Positions 22,065 to 34,475 of a stretch of 64,000 bases of DNA are shown piece after piece. Below the pieces are notes generated by a model. It searched no databases, had not been told where the DNA came from, and saw only the letters and a list, made by a program, of their open reading frames with translations. The position numbers were made by a program, and so were the translations under genes. Position 1 is the stretch's first letter. Each line of letters begins with the position of its first letter. Source of the stretch: Cinclus cinclus (Eukaryota > Chordata > Aves > Passeriformes > Cinclidae); contig NW_026912169.1 in the NCBI RefSeq assembly GCF_963662255.1, forward strand, positions 186,001 through 250,000, in the 5' to 3' direction.

Positions 22065-23443
22065 GCGAGAGCATTCTCAGCCGAGTTCTGCTTTGACAGA
22101 GCTATTGCTGAACTTTTGCAGTCCCGGAGGCTGCTGAAACCAAGGCTGTGTTCTGCCTCTTCATTCTTGCCTTCCTGTGCTCCAGCGAGAAGTGAAGCTC
22201 TGGCACGGCATTCAGCTTTGCCGCCTCTCTGCACGGAAAGCACTAGACAGAACTAGTGTGCTTCGTGCATGCTCTCTCCTCGCTTTTATGGTCACTGCTC
22301 TGCTTTTTGCTTGGCAGCGTTCAAAGGGTCCACGGCATACCTCTTGCACAGCGAGAGGTGGCCGGCGAGGAATACTTGCTGGCTTAAGTCGTTCCATGCT
22401 CAAGGCATTCATCAGAGCAGCACAATGCGGGAAAAGAGGGGGGAACATTGCAGGACAAATTTCTATGCTGGAACATGATTTTCTGAGAGACAGCTCTTCG
22501 CAGCGCGAGTATTTGGCCAGGCTGAAATCAGCGCCACGGGAAGCCAATCTGACAAGCGGAGTGCAACGAGCGCGGCGATATGGGGCCACTTGGCAGGTGG
22601 CCGAAGAAAGACGGCTGCCCCGCGAATGGGGTGCCAGAAGGCAAGTTTCAGCAGGGCGTTCCGGGCGAGCTTAATGTGTAGCCGCAGTTGTTCTAGGCGA
22701 GATTGTAGCCGAGAAGCTTTCCGTCTCCATTCACGAGACAAGAAAAGCAGAAAGCAATGGTCTAGAGGGTTGAGAAGAAAAGTGCTCGTAGCGAGCTCGT
22801 TGCGGCAGAAGCGAAAGCCAGGAGCAGCGTGCTCACTGCGAGAAGTAGACGGCGCTTCGCCTCCTTGGGAAGGAAATGGCGTCTGGGCACGAACGCCAGC
22901 CAGCGAAGCTTCAGAACAGCAGGCTGTTCTGCTCAGCGTACGAGCCTGAAGTGAGTGGCAAGGGCTAAGGGGACAGTTCCAAGGCATCTAGCTTTCCTGC
23001 TAGCAATGCCATTTCTACCCTGCTGTGGAAAACAATGTCCTTTGCCCTTCTGCTCCGAGAGGCACAGAGCACCTCGGCAGACGCAGTGCAGAGGGAAAGG
23101 ACACAGTATCCGAGGGAGCGTGGCGCCGCTTAGGCGGGCAAAGCAGAAAGGTGCCGCCCGGCACTGGCTTTGACTCCCTGAGCTGCCTTGCTAGGACAGC
23201 AGCTGCCGAAAGCTGGCAACTAGGCTGCCAGAGTGCAGAATGTAGGCGGTCTGGCACGCCTGCTTGCCGAAAGCCAGTATCAGCGAGACAGTGTGCTAGG
23301 CTCTGTTTCACAGCACCCTGGAGAACACGCCCTTGAAGAATGCCCTCTCTGCTCCGCAAAAGCTCTGCCACAGCGAAGGTGGAAGAAGCAGCTTGTGGCC
23401 ACGGGCAGAGCTGGTCAACAGCTGCGCCTAACTTTCCCAAGCT
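22065..23443 (+). repeat. Satellite monomer, copy 17
   Basis: r259A, r689A, r832C, r971A, r1121G, r1329T. Private changes C to A at r422 and C to T at r1228; the latter is a CpG transition. Confidence 0.97.
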
Positions 23444-24822
23444 GCGAGAGCATTCTCAGCCGAGTTCTGCTTTGACAGAGCTATTGCTGAACTTTTGCAG
23501 TCCCGGAGGCTGCTGAAACCAAGGCTGTGTTCTGCCTCTTCATTCTTGCCTTCCTGTGCTCCAGCGAGAAGTCAAGCTCTGGCACGGCATTCAGCTTTGC
23601 CGCCTCTCTGCACGGAAAGCACTAGACAGAACTAGTGTGCTTCGTGCATGCTCTCTCCTCGCTTTTATGGTCACTGCTCTGCTTTTTGCTTGGCAGCGTT
23701 CCAAGGGTCCACGGCATACCTCTTGCACAGCGAGAGGTGGCCGGCGAGGAATACTTGCTGGCTTAAGTCGTTCCATGCTCAAGGCATTCATCAGAGCAGC
23801 ACAATGCGGGAAAAGAGGGGGGAACATTGCAGGACAAATTTCTATGCTGGAACATGATTTTCTGCGAGACAGCTCTTCGCAGCGCGAGTATTTGGCCAGG
23901 CTGAAATCAGCGCCACGGGAAGCCAATCTGACAAGCGGAGTGCAACGAGCGCGGCGATATGGGGCCACTTGGCAGGTGGCCGAAGAAAGACGGCTGCCCC
24001 GCGAATGGGGTGCCAGAAGGCAAGTTTCAGCAGGGCGTTCCGGGCGAGCTTAATGTGTAGCCGCAGTTGTTCTAGGCGAGATTGTAGCCGAGAAGCTTTC
24101 CGTCTCCATTCACGAGACAAGAAAAGCAGAAAGCAATGGTCTAGAGGGTTGAGAAGAAAAGTGCTCGTAGCGAGCTCGTTGCGGCAGAAGCGAAAGCCAG
24201 GAGCAGCGTGCTCACTGCGAGAAGTAGACGGCGCTTCGCCTCCTTGGGAAGGAAATGGCGTCTGGGCACGAACGCCAGCCAGCGAAGCTTCAGAACAGCA
24301 GGCTGTTCTGCTCAGCGTACGAGCCTGAAGTGAGTGGCAAGGGCTAAGGGGACAGTTCCAAGGCATCTAGCTTTCCTGCTAGCAATGCCATTTCTACCCT
24401 GCTGTGGAAAACAATGTCCTTTGCCCTTCTGCTCCGAGAGGCACAGAGCACCTCGGCAGACGCAGTGCAGAGGGAAAGGACACAGTATCCGAGGGAGCGG
24501 GACGCAGCTTAGGCGGGCAAAGCAGAAAGGTGCCGCCCGGCACTGGCTTTGACTCCCTGAGCTGCCTTGCTAGGACAGCAGCTGCCGAAAGCTGGCAACT
24601 AGGCTGCCAGAGTGCAGAATGTAGGCGGTCTGGCACGCCTGCTTGCCGAAAGCCAGTATCAGCGAGACAGCGTGCTAGGCTCTGTTTCACAGCACCCTGG
24701 AGAACACGCCCTTGAAGAATGCCCTCTCTGCTCCGCAAAAGCTCTGCCACAGCGAAGGTGGAAGAAGCAGCTTGTGGCCACGGGCAGAGCTGGTCAACAG
24801 CTGCGCCTAACTTTCCCAAGCT
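23444..24822 (+). repeat. Satellite monomer, copy 18
   Basis: r689A, r832C, r971A, r1057G, r1059A, r1121G, r1329T, that is a copy 1-like front with a copy 12-like rear. Private changes G to C at r130 (base 23573) and C to A at r1063 (24506). Confidence 0.97.
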
Positions 24823-26201
24823 GCGAGAGCATTCTCAGCCGAGTTCTGCTTTGACAGAGCTATTGCTGAACTTTTGCAGTCCCGGAGGCTGCTGAAACCA
24901 AGGCTGTGTTCTGCCTCTTCATTCTTGCCTTCCTGTGCTCCAGCGAGAAGTGAAGCTCTGGCACGGCATTCAGCTTTGCCGCCTCTCTGCACGGAAAGCA
25001 CTAGACAGAACTAGTGTGCTTCGTGCATGCTCTCTCCTCGCTTTTATGGTCACTGCTCTGCTTTTTGCTTGGCAGCGTTCAAAGGGTCCACGGCATACCT
25101 CTTGCACAGCGAGAGGTGGCCGGCGAGGAATACTTGCTGGCTTAAGTCGTTCCATGCTCAAGGCATTCATCAGAGCAGCACAATGCGGGAAAAGAGGGGG
25201 GAACATTGCAGGACAAATTTCTATGCTGGAACATGATTTTCTGCGAGACAGCTCTTCGCAGCGCTAGTATTTGGCCAGGCTGAAATCAGCGCCACGGGAA
25301 GCCAATCTGACAAGCAGAGTGCAACGAGCGCGGCGATATGGGGCCACTTGGCAGGTGGCCGAAGAAAGACGGCTGCCCCGCGAATGGGGTGCCAGAAGGC
25401 AAGTTTCAGCAGGGCGTTCCGGGCGAGCTTAATGTGTAGCCGCAGTTGTTCTAGGCGAGATTGTAGCCGAGAAGCTTTCCGTCTCCATTCACGAGACAAG
25501 AAAAGCAGAACGCAATGGTCTAGAGGGTTGAGAAGAAAAGTGCTCGTAGCGAGCTCGTTGCGGCAGAAGCGAAAGCCAGGAGCAGCGTGCTCACTGCGAG
25601 AAGTAGACGGCGCTTCGCCTCCTTGGGAAGGAAATGGCGTCTGGGCACGAACGCCAGCCAGCGAAGCTTCAGAACAGCAGGCTGTTCTGCTCAGCGTACG
25701 AGCCTGAAGTGAGTGGCAAGGGCTAAGGGGACAGTTCCAAGGCATCTAGCTTTCCTGCTAGCAATGCCATTTCTACCCTGCTGTGGAAAACATTGTCCTT
25801 TGCCCTTCTGCTCCGAGAGGCACAGAGCACCTCGGCAGACGCAGTGCAGAGGGAAAGGACACAGTATCCGAGGGAGCGTGGCGCCGCTTAGGCGGGCAAA
25901 GCAGAAAGGTGCCGCCCGGCACTGGCTTTGACTCCCTGAGCTTCCTTGCTAGGACAGCAGCTGCCGAAAGCTGGCAACTAGGCTGCCAGAGTGCAGAATG
26001 TAGGCGGTCTGGCACGCCTGCTTGCCGAAAGCCAGTATCAGCGAGACAGCGTGCTAGGCTCTGTTTCACAGCACCCTGGAGAACACGCACTTGAAGAATG
26101 CCCTCTCTGCTCCGCAAAAGCTCTGCCACAGTGAAGGTGGAAGAAGCAGCCTGTGGCCACGGGCAGAGCTGGTCAACAGCTGCTCCTAACTTTCCCAAGC
26201 T
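24823..26201 (+). repeat. Satellite monomer, copy 19 (domain boundary)
   Basis: r259A, r443T, r832C, r1267A, r1310T, r1362T. r443T is otherwise a left-domain B marker, while the linked r1267A+r1310T tail is typical of the right domain. r1362T is shared only with copy 34. Private CpG transition G to A at r494 (25316). Confidence 0.97.
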
Positions 26202-26456
26202 GCGAGAGCATTCTCAGCCGAGTTCTGCTTTGACAGAGCTATTGCTGAACTTTTGCAGTCCCGGAGGCTGCTGAAACCAAGGCTGTGTTCTGCCTCTTCA
26301 TTCTTGCCTTCCTGTGCTCCAGCGAGAAGTGAAGCTCTGGCACGGCATTCAGCTTTGCCGCCTCTCTGCACGGAAAGCACTAGACAGAACTAGTGTGCTT
26401 CGTGCATGCTCTCTCCTCGCTTTTATGGTCACTGCTCTGCTTTTTGCTTGGCAGCT
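25265..26456. other. Boundary between the two satellite domains
   Basis: The last left-only base (r443T of copy 19) is at 25265 and the first right-only base (r255T of copy 20) is at 26456. Between them the sequence is ordinary monomer with no insertion, gap or change of phase, so the boundary is a change in variant content alone. Confidence 0.75.
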
Positions 26457-27580
26457 TTCAAAGGGTCCACGGCATACCTCTTGCACAGCGAGAGGTGGCC
26501 GGCGAGGAATACTTGCTGGCTTAAGTCGTTCCATGCTCAAGGCATTCATCAGAGCAGCACAATGCGGGAAAAGAGGGGGGAACATTGCAGGACAAATGTC
26601 TATGCTGGATCATGATTTTCTGCGAGACAGCTCTTCGCAGCGCGAGTATTTGGCCAGGCTGAAATCAGCGCCACGGGAAGCCAATCTGACAAGCGGAGTG
26701 CAACGAGCGCGGCGATATGGGGCCACTTGGCAGGTGGCCGAAGAAAGACGGCTGCCCCGCGAATGGGGTGCCAGAAGGCAAGTTTCAGCAGGGCGTTCCG
26801 GGCGAGCTTAATGTGTAGCCGCAGTTGTTCTAGGCGAGATTGTAGCCGAGAAGCTTTCCGTCTCCATTCACGAGACAAGAAAAGCAGAACGCAATGGTCT
26901 AGAGGGTTGAGAAGAAAAGTGCTCGTAGCGAGCTCGTTGCGGCAGAAGCGAAAGCCAGGAGCAGCGTGCTCACTGCGAGAAGTAGACGGCGCTTCGCCTC
27001 CTTGGGAAGGAAATCGCGTCTGGGCACGAACGGCAGAAAGCGAAGCTTCAGAACAGCAGGCTGTTCTGCTCAGCGTACGAGCCTGAAGTGAGTGGCAAGG
27101 GCTAAGGGGACAGTTCCAAGGCATCTAGCTTTCCTGCTAGCAATGCCATTTCTACCCTGCTGTGGAAAACAATGTCCTTTGCCCTTCTGCTCCGAGAGGC
27201 ACAGAGCACCTCGGCAGACGCAGTGCAGAGGGAAAGGACACAGTATCCGAGGGAGCGTGGCGCCGCTTAGGCGGGCAAAGCAGAAAGGTGCCGCCCGGCA
27301 CTGGCTTTGACTCCCTGAGCTGCCTTGCTAGGACAGCAGCTGCCGAAAGCTGGCAACTAGGCTGCCAGAGTGCAGAATGTAGGCGGTCTGGCACGCCTGC
27401 TTGCCGAAAGCCAGTATCAGCGAGACAGCGTGCTAGGCTCTGTTTCACAGCACCTTGGAGAACACGCCCTTGAAGAATGCCCTCTCTGCTCCGCAAAAGC
27501 TCTGCCACAGCGAAGGTGGAAGAAGAAGCCTGTGGCCACGGGCAGAGCTGGTCCACAGCTGCGCCTAACTTTCCCAAGCT
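26202..27580 (+). repeat. Satellite monomer, copy 20
   Basis: First copy of the right domain: r255T, r259A, r397G, r409T, r814C, r836-837AA, r971A, r1121G, r1254T, r1325A, r1353C. Eight of these are unknown to its left. Confidence 0.97.
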
Positions 27581-28959
27581 GCGAGAGCATTCTCAGCCGA
27601 GTTCTGCTTTGACAGAGCTATTGCTGAACTTTTGCAGTCCCGGAGGCTGCTGAAACCAAGGCTGTGTTCTGCCTCTTCATTCTTGCCTTCCTGTGCTCCA
27701 GCGAGAAGTGAAGCTCTGGCACGGCATTCAGCTTTGCCGCCTCTCTGCACGGAAAGCACTAGACAGAACTAGTGTGCTTCGTGCATGCTCTCTCCTCGCT
27801 TTTATGGTCACTGCTCTGCTTTTTGCTTGGCAGCTTTCAAAGGGTCCACGGCATACCTCTTGCACAGCGAGAGGTGGCCGGCGAGGAATACTTGCTGGCT
27901 TAAGTCGTTCCATGCTCAAGGCATTCATCAGAGCAGCACAATGCGGGAAAAGAGGGGGGAACATTGCAGGACAAATGTCTATGCTGGATCATGATTTTCT
28001 GCGAGACAGCTCTTCGCAGCGCGAGTATTTGGCCAGGCTGAAATCAGCGCCACGGGAAGCCAATCTGACAAGCGGAGTGCAACGAGCGCGGCGATATGGG
28101 GCCACTTGGCAGGTGGCCGAAGAAAGACGGCTGCCCCGCGAATGGGGTGCCAGAAGGCAAGTTTCAGCAGGGCGTTCCGGGCGAGCTTAATGTGTAGCCG
28201 CAGTTGTTCTAGGCGAGATTGTAGCCGAGAAGCTTTCCGTCTCCATTCACGAGACAAGAAAAGCAGAACGCAATGGTCTAGAGGGTTGAGAAGAAAAGTG
28301 CTCGTAGCGAGCTCGTTGCGGCAGAAGCGACAGCCAGGAGCAGCGTGCTCACTGCGAGAAGTAGACGGCGCTTCGCCTCCTTGGGAAGGAAATGGCGTCT
28401 GGGCACGAACGGCAGCCAGCGAAGCTTCAGAACAGCAGGCTGTTCTGCTCAGCGTAAGAGCCTGAAGTGAGTGGCAAGGGCTAAGGGGACAGTTCCAAGG
28501 CATCTAGCTTTCCTGCTAGCAATGCCATCTCTACCCTGCTGTGGAAAACATTGTCCTTTGCCCTTCTGCTCCGAGAGGCACAGAGCACCTCGGCAGACGC
28601 AGTGCAGAGGGAAAGGACACAGTATCCGAGGGAGCGTGGCGCCGCTTAGGCGGGCAAAGCAGAAAGGTGCCGCCCGGCACTGGCTTTGACTCCCTGAGCT
28701 TCCTTGCTAGGACAGCAGCTGCCGAAAGCTGGCAACTAGGCTGCCAGAGTGCAGAATGTAGGCGGTCTGGCACGCCTGCTTGCCGAAAGCCAGTATCAGC
28801 GAGACAGCGTGCTAGGCTCTGTTTCACAGCACCCTGGAGAACACGCCCTTGAAGAATGCCCTCTCTGCTCCGCAAAAGCTCTGCCACAGCGAAGGTGGAA
28901 GAAGCAGCCTGTGGCCACGGGCAGAGCTGGTCAACAGCTGCGCCTAACTTTCCCAAGCT
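27581..28959 (+). repeat. Satellite monomer, copy 21
   Basis: r255T, r259A, r397G, r409T, r751C, r877A, r949C. Same pattern as copy 35, fourteen monomers downstream. Confidence 0.97.
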
Positions 28960-30338
28960 GCGAGAGCATTCTCAGCCGAGTTCTGCTTTGACAGAGCTAT
29001 TGCTGAACTTTTGCAGTCCCGGAGGCTGCTGAAACCAAGGCTGTGTTCTGCCTCTTCATTCTTGCCTTCCTGTGCTCCAGCGAGAAGTGAAGCTCTGGCA
29101 CGGCATTCAGCTTTGCCGCCTCTCTGCACGGAAAGCACTAGACAGAACTAGTGTGCTTCGTGCATGCTCTCTCCTCGCTTTTATGGTCACTGCTCTGCTT
29201 TTTGCTTGGCAGCTTTCAAAGGGTCCACGGCATACCTCTTGCACAGCGAGAGGTGGCCGGCGAGGAATACTTGCTGGCTTAAGTCGTTCCATGCTCAAGG
29301 CATTCATCAGAGCAGCACAATGCGGGAAAAGAGGGGGGAACATTGCAGGACAAATTTCTATGCTGGATCATGATTGTCTGCGAGACAGCTCTTCGCAGCG
29401 CGAGTATTTGGCCAGGCTGAAATCAGCGCCACGGGAAGCCAATCTGACAAGCGGAGTGCAACGAGCGCGGCGATATGGGGCCACTTGGCAGGTGGTCGAA
29501 GAAAGACGGCTGCCCCGCGAATGGGGTGCCAGAAGGCAAGTTTCAGCAGGGCGTTCCGGGCGAGCTTAATGTGTAGCCGCAGTTGTTCTAGGCGAGATTG
29601 TAGCCGAGAAGCTTTCCGTCTCCATTCACGAGACAAGAAAAGCAGAAAGCAATGGTCTAGAGGGTTGAGAAGAAAAGTGCTCGTAGCGAGCTCGTTGCGG
29701 CAGAAGCGAAAGCCAGGAGCAGCGTGCTCACTGCGAGAAGTAGACGGCGCTTCGCCTCCTTGGGAAGGAAATGGCGTCTGGGCACGAACGCCAGCCAGCG
29801 AAGCTTCAGAACAGCAGGCTGTTCTGCTCAGCGTACGAGCCTGAAGTGAGTGGCAAGGGCTAAGGGGACAGTTCCAAGGCATCTAGCTTTCCTGCTAGCA
29901 ATGCCATTTCTACCCTGCTGTGGAAAACAATGTCCTTTGCCCTTCTGCTCCGAGAGGCACAGAGCACCTCGGCAGACGCAGTGCAGAGGGAAAGGACACA
30001 GTATCCGAGGGAGCGTGGCGCCGCTTAGGCGGGCAAAGCAGAAAGGTGCCGCCCGGCACTGGCTTTGACTCCCTGAGCTGCCTTGCTAGGACAGCAGCTG
30101 CCGAAAGCTGGCAACTAGGCTGCCAGAGTGCAGAATGTAGGCGGTCTGGCACGCCTGCTTGCCGAAAGCCAGTATCAGCGAGACAGCGTGCTAGGCTCTG
30201 TTTCACAGCACCTTGGAGAACACGCCCTTGAAGAATGCCCTCTCTGCTCCGCAAAAGCTCTGCCACAGCGAAGGTGGAAGAAGAAGCCTGTGGCCACGGG
30301 CAGAGCTGGTCCACAGCTGCGCCTAACTTTCCCAAGCT
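28960..30338 (+). repeat. Satellite monomer, copy 22
   Basis: r255T, r259A, r409T, r417G, r537T, r689A, r832C, r971A, r1121G, r1254T, r1325A, r1353C. Identical at listed sites to copy 36. Confidence 0.97.
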
Positions 30339-31717
30339 GCGAGAGCATTCTCAGCCGAGTTCTGCTTTGACAGAGCTATTGCTGAACTTTTGCAGTCCCG
30401 GAGGCTGCTGAAACCAAGGCTGTGTTCTGCCTCTTCATTCTTGCCTTCCTGTGCTCCAGCGAGAAGTGAAGCTCTGGCACGGCATTCAGCTTTGCCGCCT
30501 CTCTGCACGGAAAGCACTAGACAGAACTAGTGTGCTTCGTGCATGCTCTCTCCTCGCTTTTATGGTCACTGCTCTGCTTTTTGCTTGGCAGCGTTCAAAG
30601 GGTCCACGGCATACCTCTTGCACAGCGAGAGGTGGCCGGCGAGGAATACTTGCTGGCTTAAGTCGTTCCATGCTCAAGGCATTCATCAGAGCAGCACAAT
30701 GCGGGAAAAGAGGGGGGAACATTGCAGGACAAATTTCTATGCTGGAACATGATTTTCTGCGAGACAGCTCTTCGCAGCGCGAGTATTTGGCCAGGCTGAA
30801 ATCAGCGCCACGGGAAGCCAATCTGACAAGCGGAGTGCAACGAGCGCGGCGATATGGGGCCACTTGGCAGGTGGCCGAAGAAAGACGGCTGCCCCGCGAA
30901 TGGGGTGCCAGAAGGCAAGTTTCAGCAGGGCGTTCCGGGCGAGCTTAATGTGTAGCCGCAGTTGTTCTAGGCGAGATTGTAGCCGAGAAGCTTTCCGTCT
31001 CCATTCACGAGACAAGAAAAGCAGAACGCAATGGTCTAGAGGGTTGAGAAGAAAAGTGCTCGTAGCGAGCTCGTTGCGGCAGAAGCGAAAGCCAGGAGCA
31101 GCGTGCTCACTGCGAGAAGTAGACGGCGCTTCGCCTCCTTGGGAAGGAAATGGCGTCTGGGCACGAACGGCAGCCAGCGAAGCTTCAGAACAGCAGGCTG
31201 TTCTGCTCAGCGTACGAGCCTGAAGTGAGTGGCAAGGGCTAAGGGGACAGTTCCAAGGCATCTAGCTTTCCTGCTAGCAATGCCATTTCTACCCTGCTGT
31301 GGATAACATTGTCCTTTGCCCTTCTGCTCCGAGAGGCACAGAGCACCTCGGCAGACGCAGTGCAGAGGGAAAGGACACAGTATCCGAGGGAGCGTGGCGC
31401 CGCTTAGGCGGGCAAAGCAGAAAGGTGCCGCCCGGCACTGGCTTTGACTCCCTGAGCTGCCTTGCTAGGACAGCAGCTGCCGAAAGCTGGCAACTAGGCT
31501 GCCAGAGTGCAGAATGTAGGCGGTCTGGCACGCCTGCTTGCCGAAAGCCAGTATCAGCGAGACAGCGTGCTAGGCTCTGTTTCACAGCACCCTGGAGAAC
31601 ACGCACTTGAAGAATGCCCTCTCTGCTCCGCAAAAGCTCTGCCACAGTGAAGGTGGAAGAAGCAGCCTGTGGCCACGGGCAGAGCTGGTCAACAGCTGCG
31701 CCTAACTTTCCCAAGCT
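30339..31717 (+). repeat. Satellite monomer, copy 23
   Basis: r259A, r966T, r1121G, r1267A, r1310T. r966T changes a conserved run of four A to ATAA and is seen only in copies 23, 25, 28, 38 and 45. Confidence 0.97.
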
Positions 31718-33096
31718 GCGAGAGCATTCTCAGCCGAGTTCTGCTTTGACAGAGCTATTGCTGAACTTTTGCAGTCCCGGAGGCTGCTGAAACCAAGGCT
31801 GTGTTCTGCCTCTTCATTCTTGCCTTCCTGTGCTCCAGCGAGAAGTGAAGCTCTGGCACGGCATTCAGCTTTGCCGCCTCTCTGCACGGAAAGCACTAGA
31901 CAGAACTAGTGTGCTTCGTGCATGCTCTCTCCTCGCTTTTATGGTCACTGCTCTGCTTTTTGCTTGGCAGCGTTCCAAGGGTCCACGGCATACCTCTTGC
32001 ACAGCGAGAGGTGGCCGGCGAGGAATACTTGCTGGCTTAAGTCGTTCCATGCTCAAGGCATTCATCAGAGCAGCACAATGCGGGAAAAGAGGGGGGAACA
32101 TTGCAGGACAAATTTCTATGCTGGATCATGATTGTCTGCGAGACAGCTCTTCGCAGCGCGAGTATTTGGCCAGGCTGAAATCAGCGCCACGGGAAGCCAA
32201 TCTGACAAGCGGAGTGCAACGAGCGCGGCGATATGGGGCCACTTGGCAGGTGGCCGAAGAAAGACGGCTGCCCCGCGAATGGGGTGCCAGAAGGCAAGTT
32301 TCAGCAGGGCGTTCCGGGCGAGCTTAATGTGTAGCCGCAGTTGTTCTAGGCGAGATTGTAGCCGAGAAGCTTTCCGTCTCCATTCACGAGACAAGAAAAG
32401 CAGAACGCAATGGTCTAGAGGGTTGAGAAGAAAAGTGCTCGTAGCGAGCTCGTTGCGGCAGAAGCGAAAGCCAGGAGCAGCGTGCTCACTGCGAGAAGTA
32501 GACGGCGCTTCGCCTCCTTGGGAAGGAAATGGCGTCTGGGCACGAACGGCAGCCAGCGAAGCTTCAGAACAGCAGGCTGTTCTGCTCAGCGTACGAGCCT
32601 GAAGTGAGTGGCAAGGGCTAAGGGGACAGTTCCAAGGCATCTAGCTTTCCTGCTAGCAATGCCATCTCTACCCTGCTGTGGAAAACATTGTCCTTTGCCC
32701 TTCTGCTCCGAGAGGCACAGAGCACCTCGGCAGACGCAGTGCAGAGGGAAAGGACACAGTATCCGAGGGAGCGTGGCGCCGCTTAGGCGGGCAAAGCAGA
32801 AAGGTGCCGCCCGGCACTGGCTTTGACTCCCTGAGCTTCCTTGCTAGGACAGCAGCTGCCGAAAGCTGGCAACTAGGCTGCCAGAGTGCAGAATGTAGGC
32901 GGTCTGGCACGCCTGCTTGCCGAAAGCCAGTATCAGCGAGACAGCGTGCTAGGCTCTGTTTCACAGCACCCTGGAGAACACGCCCTTGAAGAATGCCCTC
33001 TCTGCTCCGCAAAAGCTCTGCCACAGCGAAGGTGGAAGAAGCAGCCTGTGGCCACGGGCAGAGCTGGTCAACAGCTGCGCCTAACTTTCCCAAGCT
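31718..33096 (+). repeat. Satellite monomer, copy 24
   Basis: r409T, r417G, r949C. Front as in left-domain type A; identical at listed sites to copy 26. Confidence 0.97.
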
Positions 33097-34475
33097 GCGA
33101 GAGCATTCTCAGCCGAGTTCTGCTTTGACAGAGCTATTGCTGAACTTTTGCAGTCCCGGAGGCTGCTGAAACCAAGGCTGTGTTCTGCCTCTTCATTCTT
33201 GCCTTCCTGTGCTCCAGCGAGAAGTGAAGCTCTGGCACGGCATTCAGCTTTGCCGCCTCTCTGCACGGAAAGCACTAGACAGAACTAGTGTGCTTCGTGC
33301 ATGCTCTCTCCTCGCTTTTATGGTCACTGCTCTGCTTTTTGCTTGGCAGCTTTCAAAGGGTCCACGGCATACCTCTTGCACAGCGAGAGGTGGCCGGCGA
33401 GGAATACTTGCTGGCTTAAGTCGTTCCATGCTCAAGGCATTCATCAGAGCAGCACAATGCGGGAAAAGAGGGGGGAACATTGCAGGACAAATGTCTATGC
33501 TGGATCATGATTTTCTGCGAGACAGCTCTTCGCAGCGCGAGTATTTGGCCAGGCTGAAATCAGCGCCACGGGAAGCCAATCTGACAAGCGGAGTGCAACG
33601 AGCGCGGCGATATGGGGCCACTTGGCAGGTGGCCGAAGAAAGACGGCTGCCCCGCGAATGGGGTGCCAGAAGGCAAGTTTCAGCAGGGCGTTCCGGGCGA
33701 GCTTAATGTGTAGCCGCAGTTGTTCTAGGCGAGATTGTAGCCGAGAAGCTTTCCGTCTCCATTCACGAGACAAGAAAAGCAGAACGCAATGGTCTAGAGG
33801 GTTGAGAAGAAAAGTGCTCGTAGCGAGCTCGTTGCGGCAGAAGCGAAAGCCAGGAGCAGCGTGCTCACTGCGAGAAGTAGACGGCGCTTCGCCTCCTTGG
33901 GAAGGAAATGGCGTCTGGGCACGAACGGCAGCCAGCGAAGCTTCAGAACAGCAGGCTGTTCTGCTCAGCGTACGAGCCTGAAGTGAGTGGCAAGGGCTAA
34001 GGGGACAGTTCCAAGGCATCTAGCTTTCCTGCTAGCAATGCCATTTCTACCCTGCTGTGGATAACATTGTCCTTTGCCCTTCTGCTCCGAGAGGCACAGA
34101 GCACCTCGGCAGACGCAGTGCAGAGGGAAAGGACACAGTATCCGAGGGAGCGTGGCGCCGCTTAGGCGGGCAAAGCAGAAAGGTGCCGCCCGGCACTGGC
34201 TTTGACTCCCTGAGCTGCCTTGCTAGGACAGCAGCTGCCGAAAGCTGGCAACTAGGCTGCCAGAGTGCAGAATGTAGGCGGTCTGGCACGCCTGCTTGCC
34301 GAAAGCCAGTATCAGCGAGACAGCGTGCTAGGCTCTGTTTCACAGCACCCTGGAGAACACGCACTTGAAGAATGCCCTCTCTGCTCCGCAAAAGCTCTGC
34401 CACAGTGAAGGTGGAAGAAGCAGCCTGTGGCCACGGGCAGAGCTGGTCAACAGCTGCGCCTAACTTTCCCAAGCT
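33097..34475 (+). repeat. Satellite monomer, copy 25
   Basis: r255T, r259A, r397G, r409T, then r966T, r1121G, r1267A, r1310T: the front of copy 21 joined to the rear of copy 23. Confidence 0.97.

Larger units (their letters stand above)
16549..23443 (+). repeat. Higher-order unit III (copies 13-17, five monomers, 6,895 bp)
   Basis: Second and fourth monomers (copies 14 and 16) are again B-type and the third (copy 15) is A-type. The first (copy 13) and fifth (copy 17) have lost the A-type r409T+r417G pair, so this unit is the most altered. Copies 14 and 15 carry most of the single-copy substitutions in the window. Confidence 0.6.
1..25264 (+). repeat. Left satellite domain (copies 1-19)
   Basis: Seven diagnostic bases occur only in this part: r234T, r327T, r434C, r443T, r1057G, r1059A and r1329T. 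Two main monomer types alternate. Type A (copies 2, 5, 8, 10 and near-identical 3 and 15) has r409T+r417G. Type B (copies 4, 6, 11, 16 and variants 9, 14) has r327T+r417G+r434C+r443T+r689A. The last domain-specific base is r443T in copy 19, at 25265. Copies 17-19 are already mixed in character. Confidence 0.85.
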
